Assembly (NCBI RefSeq): GCF_001645105.1 | Contig: NZ_LKEG01000041.1 | Span: 174,408 to 238,407, forward strand | Origin: Pseudomonas marginalis | GTDB taxonomy: Bacteria > Pseudomonadota > Gammaproteobacteria > Pseudomonadales > Pseudomonadaceae | Direction of reading: 5' to 3' | DNA length: 64,000 bases | Shown: positions 39,891 to 48,672 of the stretch, in pieces | How the letters are laid out: each line of letters opens with the position of its first letter | How positions within the stretch are numbered: position 1 is the first letter of the stretch | Made by a program: the position numbers and the translations under genes | The notes under the pieces: model-generated | The model's input: the letters and a program-made list of their open reading frames with translations, nothing else | What the model was told of the DNA's origin: nothing | Databases searched by the model: none

Positions 39891-40053
39891 TTATAGAGTC
39901 TCTTCAGTCAATGTTCAGAATGCCGGGCACGGCAAAGTGCGGTCAGTGGACCGGTACAAGGCTAGCAGTCGGAATACGGGGTGTTCGAAAGGCAACAGCG
40001 GCAGCGGATGTCTTGGGGAAAGACGACTGGGAGGCTCCGAGAGGGTGTTCATG

Positions 40054-40080
40054 CAAGTCCTGAAATAACAAAAGGACTTG
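40054..40080. promoter_or_regulatory. Inverted repeat CAAGTCCT / AGGACTTG
   Basis: Perfect eight-base arms with an 11-base AT-rich centre, about 165 bases upstream of the TerC-type start. It could be an operator or a leader hairpin. Confidence 0.35.
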
Positions 40081-40159
40081 AATCCTACATTCGAAACACA
40101 AATCTCCTACAACGCAAAACTATTACAAAACCTGTACTTCAAGCACACCAAAGCCGATG

Positions 40160-40247
40160 AGGGAGGGGGCTTGCCCCCGATAGCGGTATTTCAGTTACAC
40201 CTAGGCTGGCTGATACACCGCATTCGCGAGCAAGCCGGCCCCCACAT
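40160..40247. repeat. Chimeric REPIN with two different REP arms
   Basis: The left arm is the common GGGAGGGGGCTTGCCCCCGA type, but the right arm reads CGCGAGCAAGCCGGCCCCCAC, a different REP subtype (CGGCTTGCTCGCG on the other strand). Confidence 0.7.
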
Positions 40248-40263
40248 TTTAATCTGCGCCATG

Positions 40264-41244
40264 TCAGGTTTTGCGCGTCGCGTCGTCAAGCGCCAAAATC
40301 GTATGGGCATTCGTCACCGTCGTGGCGAGCGTGTTGATCACCCCCGACCGCAACGCCCCCAGCGTCGCCGCCGCCTTGGTGTTCTCGCTGGCAATCGCCA
40401 CCACATCCGGGATCCGAAACAACTCCTGTACCGTCAGGCCGATCACCCGCCCCTGAATGGCGTTGACTGCGGGCTGCCCGTGGATGTCGATAAAGTCGTA
40501 CCCCATCATGTCACCCACGGTGCCGGACAACCGCGCCTGGGCGATTTCCTGGGGCGAGAACCAGCCCATGCGCACCATGTTGCTGTTTTCGCTCATGTCA
40601 CCAATGCCAATCAACGCGATATCCGCCCGCCGCGCCCGGTCGAGAGTCGAACGCACCGTATCGTTATTGATCAACACGCCACGCAGTTCCGGGTTGGCCA
40701 CCAGGGCCGGGGCGTACAGGCTTTCACTTTCACCGCCAAACCGCAGGGCCAGGCGCCGACAGATATGGTCGGGGTTCATGTATTCGCCAGCCTTGAGCGA
40801 ACCGCCGATCGCGCAAACAAACGTGCAGTTGCGCGTCACCGGCAGGAACACGTTATCGGCCACCGCACCCACGTTGCGCCCCATGCCGACGGCGACGATC
40901 ATGCCATCGCTCAATGTCTTGTTCAGGTAGTTGGCCACCAGGCTGGCGACGGCCGAACGCTGGGTATCGGGGTCGCTATGATCGACCGCGATCAACGCGC
41001 GATCCAGCTTGAAGCGCGTGACCAACGCCTGCTCCAGCTCGTTGTTCATGGCCGGATGCTGCAGCACGCGCACCTCGACAATACCCTCATCGCGCGCACG
41101 TTTGAGCAGGCGACTGACCTTTGCCCGCGACAGGTCGAAGCGCTTGGCAATGGCTTCCTGAGTGACGTTCTCGAGGTAATAGAGCATCGCCACTTCGGTC
41201 ATCTGATCGATATCGCTGGCAATGCGCTGGGTACTGTCACTCAT
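40264..41244 (-). CDS. SorC-family transcriptional regulator of the tetritol cluster
   Basis: A 326-residue sugar-responsive regulator: N-terminal helix-turn-helix (VTQEAIAKRFDLSRAKVSRLLKRA, in parts, about 25-55) and a sugar-phosphate-binding domain from residue 60 with VAVGMGRNVGAVADN, IGGSLKAGEY and IGIGDMSENSNMVR. SorC proteins include EryD, the erythritol operon repressor of Brucella. I took ATG 41244 rather than a TTG nine codons earlier. It follows the RpiB gene by 63 bases on the same strand and probably controls both it and the divergent transporter operon. Confidence 0.88.
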   Translation of the reverse strand: MSDSTQRIASDIDQMTEVAMLYYLENVTQEAIAKRFDLSRAKVSRLLKRARDEGIVEVRVLQHPAMNNELEQALVTRFKLDRALIAVDHSDPDTQRSAVASLVANYLNKTLSDGMIVAVGMGRNVGAVADNVFLPVTRNCTFVCAIGGSLKAGEYMNPDHICRRLALRFGGESESLYAPALVANPELRGVLINNDTVRSTLDRARRADIALIGIGDMSENSNMVRMGWFSPQEIAQARLSGTVGDMMGYDFIDIHGQPAVNAIQGRVIGLTVQELFRIPDVVAIASENTKAAATLGALRSGVINTLATTVTNAHTILALDDATRKT

Positions 41245-41307
41245 GGGGACGGGCTTCCGTTTCGGCGTCAAAGGCGCATTCTCCCGACTCTGGCCCCGTT
41301 TAGTCCA

Positions 41308-41769
41308 CTACTGATGCCCATCGCGCTCGATCGCATTGATCCGGTCCACCTTGGCCCCGGAACGCGCGGCTTCGAACTCCGACTCCAGGAACGACTTGAC
41401 GATGCTCTTGGCCAGCTCGGCGCCGATCACCCGCGCACCGATGGACAGGATCTGCGCATCGTTGCTCTTGCGTGCGCGCTCCGCCGAGTACGTGTCATGG
41501 GCCTGGGCCGCCCGGATGCCCAGCACCTTGTTAGCGGAAATGGCCATGCCGATCCCGGTGCCGCACACCAGCACGCCCAGTCGCTGCTGCCCGGCATTGA
41601 TCGCCGTGGCCACGGCCAAGGCGATGTCCGGGTAAAGCACGGGCGCGGTGGAATGGGTGCCGAAGTCCGTCACTGGATAGCCCAACGCCTCGATATGACG
41701 CTTCAACAGCTCTTTGAGCTCAAAACCCGCTTCATCGCATCCGATAGCCACCGGGAAAGGTGTGTTCAT
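41308..41769 (-). CDS. RpiB/LacAB-family sugar-phosphate isomerase (tetrulose 4-phosphate isomerase candidate)
   Basis: A 153-residue isomerase of the RpiB family. IGCDEAGFELKE holds the phosphate-binding start, and LVCGTGIGMAISANKV with the family's catalytic cysteine, HDTYSAERARKSNDAQIL and the end GARVIG are all there. RpiB proteins interconvert aldose and ketose phosphates. In Brucella and Mycobacterium smegmatis, members beside erythritol or threitol genes convert D-erythrulose 4-phosphate to D-erythrose 4-phosphate (DerI role). The cluster here has the matching kinase and dehydrogenases, so that role is inferred over ribose 5-phosphate isomerase. Confidence 0.82.
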   Translation of the reverse strand: MNTPFPVAIGCDEAGFELKELLKRHIEALGYPVTDFGTHSTAPVLYPDIALAVATAINAGQQRLGVLVCGTGIGMAISANKVLGIRAAQAHDTYSAERARKSNDAQILSIGARVIGAELAKSIVKSFLESEFEAARSGAKVDRINAIERDGHQ

Positions 41770-41806
41770 GGCGTCTGGCTCCGCTGCCGTGATCGTACTT
41801 ACGACC

Positions 41807-41818
41807 GATCAAATGATC
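41807..41818. promoter_or_regulatory. Palindrome GATCA-AA-TGATC in the divergent control region
   Basis: A perfect five-base inverted repeat 38 bases before the RpiB start (minus strand). A related CTGATCAG palindrome lies at 41965-41972 on the transporter side. Both are candidate SorC sites. Confidence 0.35.
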
Positions 41819-41881
41819 ATTCAGTGAAATTCCGCTCAGACATTTCTCGGTCATACGCCCCTCTCTGTCAAGCTTGATTTA

Positions 41882-41895
41882 ACTGACTCGTCAGT
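41882..41895. promoter_or_regulatory. Candidate SorC operator ACTGAC-TC-GTCAGT
   Basis: A perfect six-base inverted repeat whose flanks (TTT before, AAA after) extend the symmetry. It is almost at the middle of the 283-base divergent gap between the RpiB gene and the ABC ATPase gene. A partial copy, TTGACTGATCAG, is at 41961-41972. Confidence 0.5.
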
Positions 41896-42052
41896 CAAAC
41901 GCCTCTGCAAAGGCGTTATTGCCGACAAAGATGAGAATCAGCGCTTTTACATTAAAGAGATTGACTGATCAGAATTTCATTTGATACACATATGTGCACA
42001 GCGAAACATGACTCTGCGACCTAATAAGAATTCACAGCACGAGGACACGCCG

Positions 42053-43540
42053 ATGGCCACGCCATTACTGCTCCAGGCTGAACACGTCGCCAAGGCTTAC
42101 GCCGGGGTTCCTGCCCTGCGTGACGGCCGCCTCTCGTTGCGGGCCGGTAGCGTCCACGCCCTGTGCGGCGGCAACGGCGCAGGCAAATCGACATTCCTGA
42201 GTATCCTGATGGGCATCACCCCGCGTGATTCCGGGAGCATCCTGCTCAACGGCGCAGCGGTGCAGTTCAACCGCCCGAGTGAAGCCTTGGCGGCGGGGAT
42301 CACGATGATCACCCAAGAGCTGGAACCCATCCCCTACATGACCGTCGCCGAAAATATCTGGCTGGGACGCGAACCACGTCGCGCCGGCTGCATTGTCGAC
42401 ACCAAGACCCTGAACCGCCGCACCCGCGAGTTGCTCGAAAGCCTGGAGTTCGAGGTCGACGCCACCCGCCCCATGCACCGCCTGAGCGTGGCGCAGATCC
42501 AACTGGTGGAAATCGCCAAGGCCTTCAGCCATGACTGCCAGGTGATGATCATGGACGAGCCCACTTCAGCCATCGGCGAGCGCGAAGCGGAAACCCTGTT
42601 CAAGGCCATACGCCGCCTCACCGCCCGGGGCGCCGGTATCGTGTATGTGTCGCACCGCCTCAGCGAACTGGCGCAGATCGCCGATGACTACAGCATCTTT
42701 CGCGACGGCGCCTTTGTCGAAAGCGGGCGCATGGCCGATATCGACCGCAACCATCTGGTGCGCGGCATCGTCGGCCAAGAACTGACCCGCATCGACCACA
42801 AGGTCGGCCGCGAATGTGCCGCCGACACCTGCCTGCAGGTCGACAACCTGAGCCGCGCCGGCGAGTTCCACGACATCAGCCTGCAACTGCGCCAGGGTGA
42901 AATCCTCGGCATCTATGGCTTGATGGGCTCAGGGCGCAGCGAATTCCTCAACTGCATCTATGGCCTCACGGTGGCTGACTCCGGCAGCGTCACGCTGCAG
43001 GGCAAACCCATGCCGATCGGGCTGCCCAAGGCGACCATCAATGCCGGTATGTCGCTGGTCACCGAAGACCGCAAGGACAGCGGCCTGGTGCTGACCGGCA
43101 GCATTCTTTCCAACATTGCATTGTCAGCCTACAAGCGTCTGTCGAGTTGGTCGCTGATCAATGCGCGCAAGGAAACCCAACTGGCCCAGGACATGGTCAA
43201 GCGCCTGCTGATCAAGACCACTTCCCTGGCGTTGCCGGTGGCCTCCATGAGCGGCGGCAACCAGCAGAAAGTGGTGCTCGCCAAGTGCCTGTCCACCGAG
43301 CCGGTGTGCCTGCTGTGTGACGAACCCACCCGCGGTATCGATGAAGGCGCCAAGCAGGAGATCTACCACCTGCTCGACCAGTTCGTGCGTGCCGGTGGCG
43401 CCGCCATCGTGGTGTCGTCGGAAGCTCCGGAGTTGCTGCACCTGAGCGATCGCATCGCCGTATTCAAAGGCGGCCGGCTGGTGACCATCAGCACCGACAC
43501 CGCCCTTTCCCAGGAAGCCTTGTTGAGTCTTGCCTCATGA
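42053..43540 (+). CDS. Ribose-type sugar ABC transporter, double ATP-binding protein
   Basis: A 495-residue RbsA/XylG-type protein with two fused ATPase domains. The first half has GGNGAGKST, LSVAQIQLVEIAKA and VMIMDEPTSAI. The second half has GLMGSGRSE in place of a full Walker A and MSGGNQQKVVLAK, then LLCDEPTRGID. A degenerate second Walker A is normal in this family. ATG 42053 has GAGG eleven bases upstream. The permease start overlaps the stop. It powers uptake of the cluster's polyol substrate. Confidence 0.92.
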   Translation: MATPLLLQAEHVAKAYAGVPALRDGRLSLRAGSVHALCGGNGAGKSTFLSILMGITPRDSGSILLNGAAVQFNRPSEALAAGITMITQELEPIPYMTVAENIWLGREPRRAGCIVDTKTLNRRTRELLESLEFEVDATRPMHRLSVAQIQLVEIAKAFSHDCQVMIMDEPTSAIGEREAETLFKAIRRLTARGAGIVYVSHRLSELAQIADDYSIFRDGAFVESGRMADIDRNHLVRGIVGQELTRIDHKVGRECAADTCLQVDNLSRAGEFHDISLQLRQGEILGIYGLMGSGRSEFLNCIYGLTVADSGSVTLQGKPMPIGLPKATINAGMSLVTEDRKDSGLVLTGSILSNIALSAYKRLSSWSLINARKETQLAQDMVKRLLIKTTSLALPVASMSGGNQQKVVLAKCLSTEPVCLLCDEPTRGIDEGAKQEIYHLLDQFVRAGGAAIVVSSEAPELLHLSDRIAVFKGGRLVTISTDTALSQEALLSLAS

Positions 43541-44526
43541 ATGCCAAAACACTGTCTACACCTGCCGCCGCCCCCATTGTTGCCGCGCCGCGCAATCGCC
43601 TGCACCTGTCTCTCGACCGTTTCGGCCTGCCGCTGGTGTTTATCCTGCTGTGCGTGGTGATGGCGTTCTCCAGCGAATACTTCATGACCTGGCGCAACTG
43701 GATGGACATCCTGCGCCAGACCTCCATCAACGGCATCCTCGCGGTGGGTATGACCTACGTGATCCTCACCAAGGGCATCGACTTGTCGGTGGGTTCGATC
43801 CTGGCCTTTGCCGGGTTGTGCAGCGCCATGGTCGCGACTCAGGGTTACGGCCTGCTGGCGGCGGTCAGTGCGGGGATGTTTGCCGGGGCGATGCTCGGCG
43901 TGGTCAATGGCTTCATGGTCGCCAACCTGTCGATCCCGCCGTTCGTGGCCACCCTGGGCATGCTCAGTATTGCGCGGGGCATGACCTTTATCCTCAACGA
44001 CGGCAGCCCGATCACCGACCTGCCCGACGCGTACCTGGCGTTGGGCATCGGCAAGATCGGCCCGATCGGTGTGCCGATCATCATCTTCGCCGTGGTCGCG
44101 CTGATGTTCTGGATGGTGCTGCGCTACACCACCTACGGCCGCTATGTGTACGCGGTGGGCGGCAATGAAAAGAGCGCACGCACCTCAGGCATCGGCGTGC
44201 GCAAGGTGATGTTTTCGGTGTACGTGGTCTCGGGCCTGCTCGCCGGATTGGCCGGCGTGGTGCTGTCGGCGCGCACTACCTCCGCCCTGCCCCAGGCCGG
44301 GGTTTCCTACGAGCTGGACGCGATTGCCGCCGTGGTGATCGGCGGCACCAGCCTGTCGGGCGGTACCGGCAGCATTGTCGGCACACTGTTTGGCGCATTG
44401 TTGATCGGCGTGATCAACAACGGGCTGAACCTGCTCGGCGTGTCCTCTTATTACCAGCAGGTCGCCAAGGGCCTGATCATCGTGTTCGCAGTACTGATCG
44501 ACGTGTGGCGCAAGAAAAAACGCTAG
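43537..44526 (+). CDS. Ribose-type sugar ABC transporter permease
   Basis: A 329-residue inner-membrane permease of the RbsC type with eight to ten helices. Family blocks: INGILAVGMTYVILTKGIDLSVGSI (in parts), IPPFVATLGMLSIARG, VYAVGGNEKSARTSGI and IAAVVIGGTSLSGGTGSI. It starts four bases before the ATPase stop and is followed 34 bases later by the binding-protein gene. Confidence 0.93.
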   Translation: MNAKTLSTPAAAPIVAAPRNRLHLSLDRFGLPLVFILLCVVMAFSSEYFMTWRNWMDILRQTSINGILAVGMTYVILTKGIDLSVGSILAFAGLCSAMVATQGYGLLAAVSAGMFAGAMLGVVNGFMVANLSIPPFVATLGMLSIARGMTFILNDGSPITDLPDAYLALGIGKIGPIGVPIIIFAVVALMFWMVLRYTTYGRYVYAVGGNEKSARTSGIGVRKVMFSVYVVSGLLAGLAGVVLSARTTSALPQAGVSYELDAIAAVVIGGTSLSGGTGSIVGTLFGALLIGVINNGLNLLGVSSYYQQVAKGLIIVFAVLIDVWRKKKR

Positions 44527-44560
44527 AGAACGACCGATAACAATAACTGGAGTTCTATTT

Positions 44561-45568
44561 ATGAAACTTGGTACCACCTTGGCCGCCGCGGCGGCCCTCT
44601 CCCTGCTCGCCAGCAGTATCGCAATGGCCGCCGATGGCAAGACCTACAAAATCGGCGCAGCCGTCTACGGCCTCAAGGGCCAGTTCATGCAGAACTGGGT
44701 CCGCGAGCTCAAGGAACACCCGGCGGTCAAGGACGGCACCGTGCAGCTGACCGTGTTCGACGGCAACTACGACGCCCTGACCCAGAATAACCAGATCGAA
44801 AACATGGTGACCCAGCACTACGACGCGATCCTGTTCGTGCCCATCGACACCAAGGCCGGTGTCGGCACGGTCAAGGCGGCCATGAGCAACGACGTGGTGG
44901 TTATTGCCTCTAATACCAAAGTCGCCGATGCCGCCGTGCCCTATGTGGGCAATGACGACGTGGAAGGCGGCCGCCTCCAGGCCCAGGCCATGGTCGACAA
45001 GCTCAACGGCAAGGGCAACGTGGTGATCATTCAGGGGCCGATCGGCCAGTCGGCGCAGATCGACCGGGAAAAAGGCGAACTGGAAGTGCTGGGCAAACAC
45101 CCAGGCATCAAGATCATCGAGAAAAAGACCGCGAACTGGGACCGCGCGCAGGCCCTGGCGCTAACCGAAGACTGGCTGAACGCTCACCCAAAAGGTATCA
45201 ACGGCGTGATTGCGCAGAACGATGACATGGCCCTGGGCGCCGTGCAGGCCTTGAAGTCTCACGGGCTGACCTCCAAGGACGCGCCCGTCACCTCGATCGA
45301 TGGCATGCCGGATGCAATCCAGGCGGCGAAGAAAGACGAAGTCACCACCTTCCTCCAGGACGCCCAGGCCCAATCCCAGGGTGCGCTGGACGTGGCGCTG
45401 CGGGCGCTGGCCGGCAAGGACTACACGCCGAAGTCGGTGATCTGGGAGCGCTATGCCAAGGACGTGAAATGGGGCGATGGCACCGCCAAGACCTACATCC
45501 TGCCGTGGGTGCCGGTCACTAACGCCAACGCCGACGCCCTCTACAAACAAGTCAGCGGCGGTAAATAG
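44561..45568 (+). CDS. Periplasmic sugar/polyol-binding protein (ribose-type)
   Basis: A 335-residue type I periplasmic binding protein with signal peptide MKLGTTLAAAAALSLLASSI, cleaved after AMA. The first lobe has YKIGAAVYGLKGQFMQNWV, the hinge includes IQGPIGQSAQIDREKG, and ligand-region residues are VPYVGNDDVEGG and AQNDDMALGAVQAL. CTGGAG is twelve bases before the ATG. The order ATPase-permease-binding protein matches erythritol (EryEFG-like) and ribose-type operons. The ligand is likely a tetritol but this is by context. Confidence 0.9.
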   Translation: MKLGTTLAAAAALSLLASSIAMAADGKTYKIGAAVYGLKGQFMQNWVRELKEHPAVKDGTVQLTVFDGNYDALTQNNQIENMVTQHYDAILFVPIDTKAGVGTVKAAMSNDVVVIASNTKVADAAVPYVGNDDVEGGRLQAQAMVDKLNGKGNVVIIQGPIGQSAQIDREKGELEVLGKHPGIKIIEKKTANWDRAQALALTEDWLNAHPKGINGVIAQNDDMALGAVQALKSHGLTSKDAPVTSIDGMPDAIQAAKKDEVTTFLQDAQAQSQGALDVALRALAGKDYTPKSVIWERYAKDVKWGDGTAKTYILPWVPVTNANADALYKQVSGGK

Positions 45569-45590
45569 ATGTTGACTTGAAATACGGTCG

Positions 45591-45681
45591 AGTGTGAGAG
45601 CTGGCTTGCCTGCGATGGCATCCATCGGGTGTGACTGACACACCGAGGTGTCCGCATCGCAGGCACGCCCGCTTCCACATT
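45591..45681. repeat. REPIN of a different subtype
   Basis: Arms GAGCTGGCTTGCCTGCGATGG-like and CATCGCAGGCACGCCCGCTT face each other around a GGTGTGACTGACACACC inner hairpin. The core differs from the common GGGAGGGGGCTTGC type. It lies between the binding-protein and dehydrogenase genes. Confidence 0.8.
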
Positions 45682-45714
45682 GGATCTCCACCGTTTTCGA
45701 AAATGGAGTCATTC

Positions 45715-46470
45715 ATGTCTGGATTCTGGAACCAAGCTTTCGACCTCAGCGGCCGTTGCGCGGTGATCACCGGCGGCGCCGCCGGGATCGGCCTGGCGTG
45801 CGCCACCCTGCTGGTGGATCGTGGCGCGCGCGTGGCCTTGCTGGACCGCGACCCCGCAGTCGTCGAAGTTGCCGCCAGCCTCGGCGCCGGGAACCTGGGA
45901 ATCGCCGTCGACCTCAGCCAGATCACCCAGGTGCAACACACCATCGACACCGTGTTCGAACACTTCCAACGCCTGGATTACCTGATCAACAGCGCCGGCG
46001 TAGCGCTGTTGGACAAGGCCCTCGACGTCGACGAAAACGCCTGGGATACCACCTTGGACATCAATCTCAAGGCCAGTTTTTTCGTGGCCCAGGCCTGCGC
46101 CCGGTACATGCTCGCCAGCGGCAGCGGGCGGATCGTCAACCTTGCGTCCCAGGCCGCCGTGATCGGCCTGGACCGGCACGTCGCCTATTGCGCGAGCAAG
46201 GCGGCCATCGTCGGCATGACCAAGGTACTGGCCATGGAATGGGCGCCGCAGATCAACGTCAACGCCATCTCCCCGACCATCGTCGAGACGGCCCTGGGCA
46301 AAAAGGCCTGGGCCGGTGAAGTGGGTGAAAAGGCCAAATTGCAGATCCCGGCGGGCCGCTTTGCGCAACCGGAAGAAATCGCCGGGCTGGCGCTGTACCT
46401 GCTCAGCGATGCGGCGCAGATGATCACAGGCGCCAATATAGTGATCGACGGCGGCTACAGCATTCAGTAA
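45715..46470 (+). CDS. Short-chain dehydrogenase, D-threitol dehydrogenase-like
   Basis: A 251-residue classical SDR. TGGAAGIGLA at about 19-28 binds NAD, NSAG is near 91, and the catalytic set is S in VNLASQAA plus Y and K in YCASKAA. The C-terminus AGRFAQPEEIAGLALYLLSD and ITGANIVIDGGYSI is standard. ATG 45715 has GGAG six bases before it. The adjacent kinase and isomerase suggest oxidation of a tetritol (D-threitol to D-erythrulose, DthD role), but xylitol- or sorbitol-type substrates cannot be excluded from sequence. Confidence 0.85.
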   Translation: MSGFWNQAFDLSGRCAVITGGAAGIGLACATLLVDRGARVALLDRDPAVVEVAASLGAGNLGIAVDLSQITQVQHTIDTVFEHFQRLDYLINSAGVALLDKALDVDENAWDTTLDINLKASFFVAQACARYMLASGSGRIVNLASQAAVIGLDRHVAYCASKAAIVGMTKVLAMEWAPQINVNAISPTIVETALGKKAWAGEVGEKAKLQIPAGRFAQPEEIAGLALYLLSDAAQMITGANIVIDGGYSIQ

Positions 46471-46496
46471 TTCATTTTTTGTCGTGAGGTTTTGTC

Positions 46497-47612
46497 ATGT
46501 CCACCGTCACCGAACGCACACCTGAGCAACTGTCCCCGGTCATCCCGAAAACCATGCAGGCCGTGGTCTGCCACGGCCCTGAAGATTACCGCCTGGAAAC
46601 CGTCGACGTGCCCACGCCCGGTCCCGATGAAATCCTCACCAAAGTCGAGTTGTGCGGCATCTGCATGGGCGATATCAAGACCTATCGCGGCGCCCCTTCG
46701 TTCTGGGGTGACGCCGAGCAGCCGCGCTATGTGAAACCGCCGATGATTCCCGGCCATGAATTCGTCTGCCGCGTGGTCGCCCTCGGCCCCGGCGCAGAGA
46801 AACGCGGCGTGAAAATCGGTGACCGGGTGATCTCCGAGCAGATCGTGCCGTGCTGGGGCTGTCGCTTCTGCAACCACGGCCAATACTGGATGTGCCAGAA
46901 GCATGACCTGTATGGCTTCCAGAACAATGTGCAGGGCGCCATGGCCCAGTACATGATCTTCACCAAGGAAGGCATCATCCACAAAGTACCGGACTCCATC
47001 GCCCCGGACGAAGCGATCCTGATCGAACCGCTGGCGTGCTCGCTGCACGCTGCGGAACGCGCCAACGTGGACTTCGACGACGTGGTGGTGGTCGCCGGCG
47101 CCGGCACTCTGGGCCTCGGGATCATCGGCGCGGTGCGCATGCGCAACCCAAAAAAACTCATCGTACTGGACATGAAGCCCGAACGCGCCGCCCTCGCCCT
47201 GCGCATGGGCGCCGACGAAGTGTGGAACCCGGCCGAGGTGGATGTGCTGGCGAAAATCCGCGAGATCACCGAGGGCTACGGTTGCGACATTTACATTGAG
47301 GCCACCGGGCACCACAAGGCGGTGAACCAGGGCCTGGCGATGCTGCGCAAGCTGGGGCGTTTCGTCGAGTTCAGCGTGTTCAATGACGAGGCGACGGTGG
47401 ACTGGTCGATCATTGGCGACCGCAAGGAACTGGACGTGCTGGGCTCACACCTGGGGCCGTACATGTACCCACGTGCCATCGACTTCATCGGCAACCGCAA
47501 GATCGACATGCGCGACGTGGTGACCCATAAATTCGCCTTGGCGGACTTCAAGGAAGCCTTTGCGGTGATGGAGCGTGGCGACAAGTCGCTGAAGGTAGTC
47601 CTCGAACCTTAA
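46497..47612 (+). CDS. Zinc alcohol dehydrogenase, erythritol/L-threitol dehydrogenase-like
   Basis: A 371-residue medium-chain dehydrogenase. The catalytic zinc region has C53-G-I-C56 and GHEF (H87, E88). The structural zinc is held by C119, C122, C125 and C133 in CWGCRFCNHGQYWMC. The Rossmann motif VAGAGTLGLGIIG lies near 193-205. The long N-terminal extension (about 20 residues) and KTYRGAPSFWGD are features I associate with EltD-type erythritol dehydrogenases. It would oxidise erythritol to erythrulose. The gene begins 26 bases after the SDR gene. Confidence 0.87.
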   Translation: MSTVTERTPEQLSPVIPKTMQAVVCHGPEDYRLETVDVPTPGPDEILTKVELCGICMGDIKTYRGAPSFWGDAEQPRYVKPPMIPGHEFVCRVVALGPGAEKRGVKIGDRVISEQIVPCWGCRFCNHGQYWMCQKHDLYGFQNNVQGAMAQYMIFTKEGIIHKVPDSIAPDEAILIEPLACSLHAAERANVDFDDVVVVAGAGTLGLGIIGAVRMRNPKKLIVLDMKPERAALALRMGADEVWNPAEVDVLAKIREITEGYGCDIYIEATGHHKAVNQGLAMLRKLGRFVEFSVFNDEATVDWSIIGDRKELDVLGSHLGPYMYPRAIDFIGNRKIDMRDVVTHKFALADFKEAFAVMERGDKSLKVVLEP

Positions 47613-47667
47613 GAACACACGCAGCTGACCATTGTTGCCTTTTAGAACAAGAACAGGAACCCGCGTT

Positions 47668-48669
47668 ATGAATCGAGTCATCAACGATCCGGACCACGTG
47701 GTCGAGGACATGCTGCGCGGTATTCTGGTCGCGCACCCCGAGTTGCGCCAATACGAGACCAATCCACGAGTCATCACCCAAGCCACGCCGCCTGCGCCCG
47801 GCCGTGTCGGCATTGTGACCGGCGGCGGTTCGGGCCATGAACCGGCCTTCCTCGGCTACGTCGGCCCAGGCCTGGTGGATGCCGTGGCCGTCGGCGAGGT
47901 CTTTTCCTCACCTACCGCCAAGAGCTTCTTCGACGCCTTCCGCGCCGCCGACCAGGGCGCAGGCGTGGCCTGCCTCTACGGCAACTACGCTGGCGACAAT
48001 ATGAACGTGAAACTGGCGATGAAAATGGCCGCCAGCAAAGACATGCGCATCCGCACGGTGGTCGCCAACGATGACGTTGCGTCCGCCCCCAAGGCCGAGA
48101 GTGCCAAGCGTCGTGGCGTGGCCGGGGAAATTTTCATGTGGAAACTCGGCGGCGCCGCGGCCGCCCAGCACTACGACCTCGACGACGTGATTCGGGTCGC
48201 GCAGAAAACCGTCGACCACTGCCGCTCGATTGGTATCGGCCTGACGCCCTGCACCATTGCGGCGGTGGGCAAGCCGAACTTCCAGATTCCCGATGGCCAG
48301 ATGGAGCTTGGCATCGGCCATCATGGCGAACCGGGCATTGAGGTGATCCCGATTGAGCCCGCCGCCGCCATGGCCGAACGCATGCTGGCGCCGATCCTGG
48401 CCGACCGCGACTTCAGCCAGGACGACAGCGTGGTGGTGCTGGTCTCGGGTCTCGGTGCCACGCCGATCATGGAGCTGTATATCTTCTATGCCGAGGTCGA
48501 AACACAGCTCAAGGCCAAAGGCTTGAAGATTCACCGCTGCTATGTCGGCAACTACTTTACGTCCCTGGAAATGATGGGCGTGACCCTGACCCTGCTCGGC
48601 CTCGACGCGGAGCTTACAACCCTGATCGACCAACCCTGCCGCTCCATCGGCATGACCCAGGCGGAGTGA
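47668..48669 (+). CDS. Dihydroxyacetone kinase-like K subunit (erythrulose kinase, DhaK-type)
   Basis: A 333-residue DAK1 domain. GGGSGHEPAFLGYVG at 52-66 forms the substrate pocket, GDNMNVKLA is at 110-118, and H218 in IGHHGEPGIE is the histidine that covalently binds the keto group, at the same number as in E. coli DhaK. ATG 47668 begins MNRVINDPDHVVEDML. The partner DhaL-type protein follows after three bases. No phosphotransferase DhaM is present, so the pair is probably ATP-dependent and phosphorylates erythrulose (DerK role) rather than dihydroxyacetone. Confidence 0.88.
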   Translation: MNRVINDPDHVVEDMLRGILVAHPELRQYETNPRVITQATPPAPGRVGIVTGGGSGHEPAFLGYVGPGLVDAVAVGEVFSSPTAKSFFDAFRAADQGAGVACLYGNYAGDNMNVKLAMKMAASKDMRIRTVVANDDVASAPKAESAKRRGVAGEIFMWKLGGAAAAQHYDLDDVIRVAQKTVDHCRSIGIGLTPCTIAAVGKPNFQIPDGQMELGIGHHGEPGIEVIPIEPAAAMAERMLAPILADRDFSQDDSVVVLVSGLGATPIMELYIFYAEVETQLKAKGLKIHRCYVGNYFTSLEMMGVTLTLLGLDAELTTLIDQPCRSIGMTQAE

Positions 48670-48672
48670 ACC

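Larger units (their letters stand above)
39891..40263. other. Intergenic region: leader of the TerC-type gene plus a REPIN
   Basis: This 373-base gap has no gene I can support. The right part is a REPIN (40160-40247) and 40054-40080 is an inverted repeat; the left 160 bases must contain the promoter and leader of the TerC-type gene. Confidence 0.7.

Noticed and set aside
39891..40160. Manganese (yybP-ykoY) riboswitch in the TerC-type leader
   Set aside because: The conserved GGGGAGUAG and CCGGC-type elements are not found on the minus strand; only a simple inverted repeat is visible.
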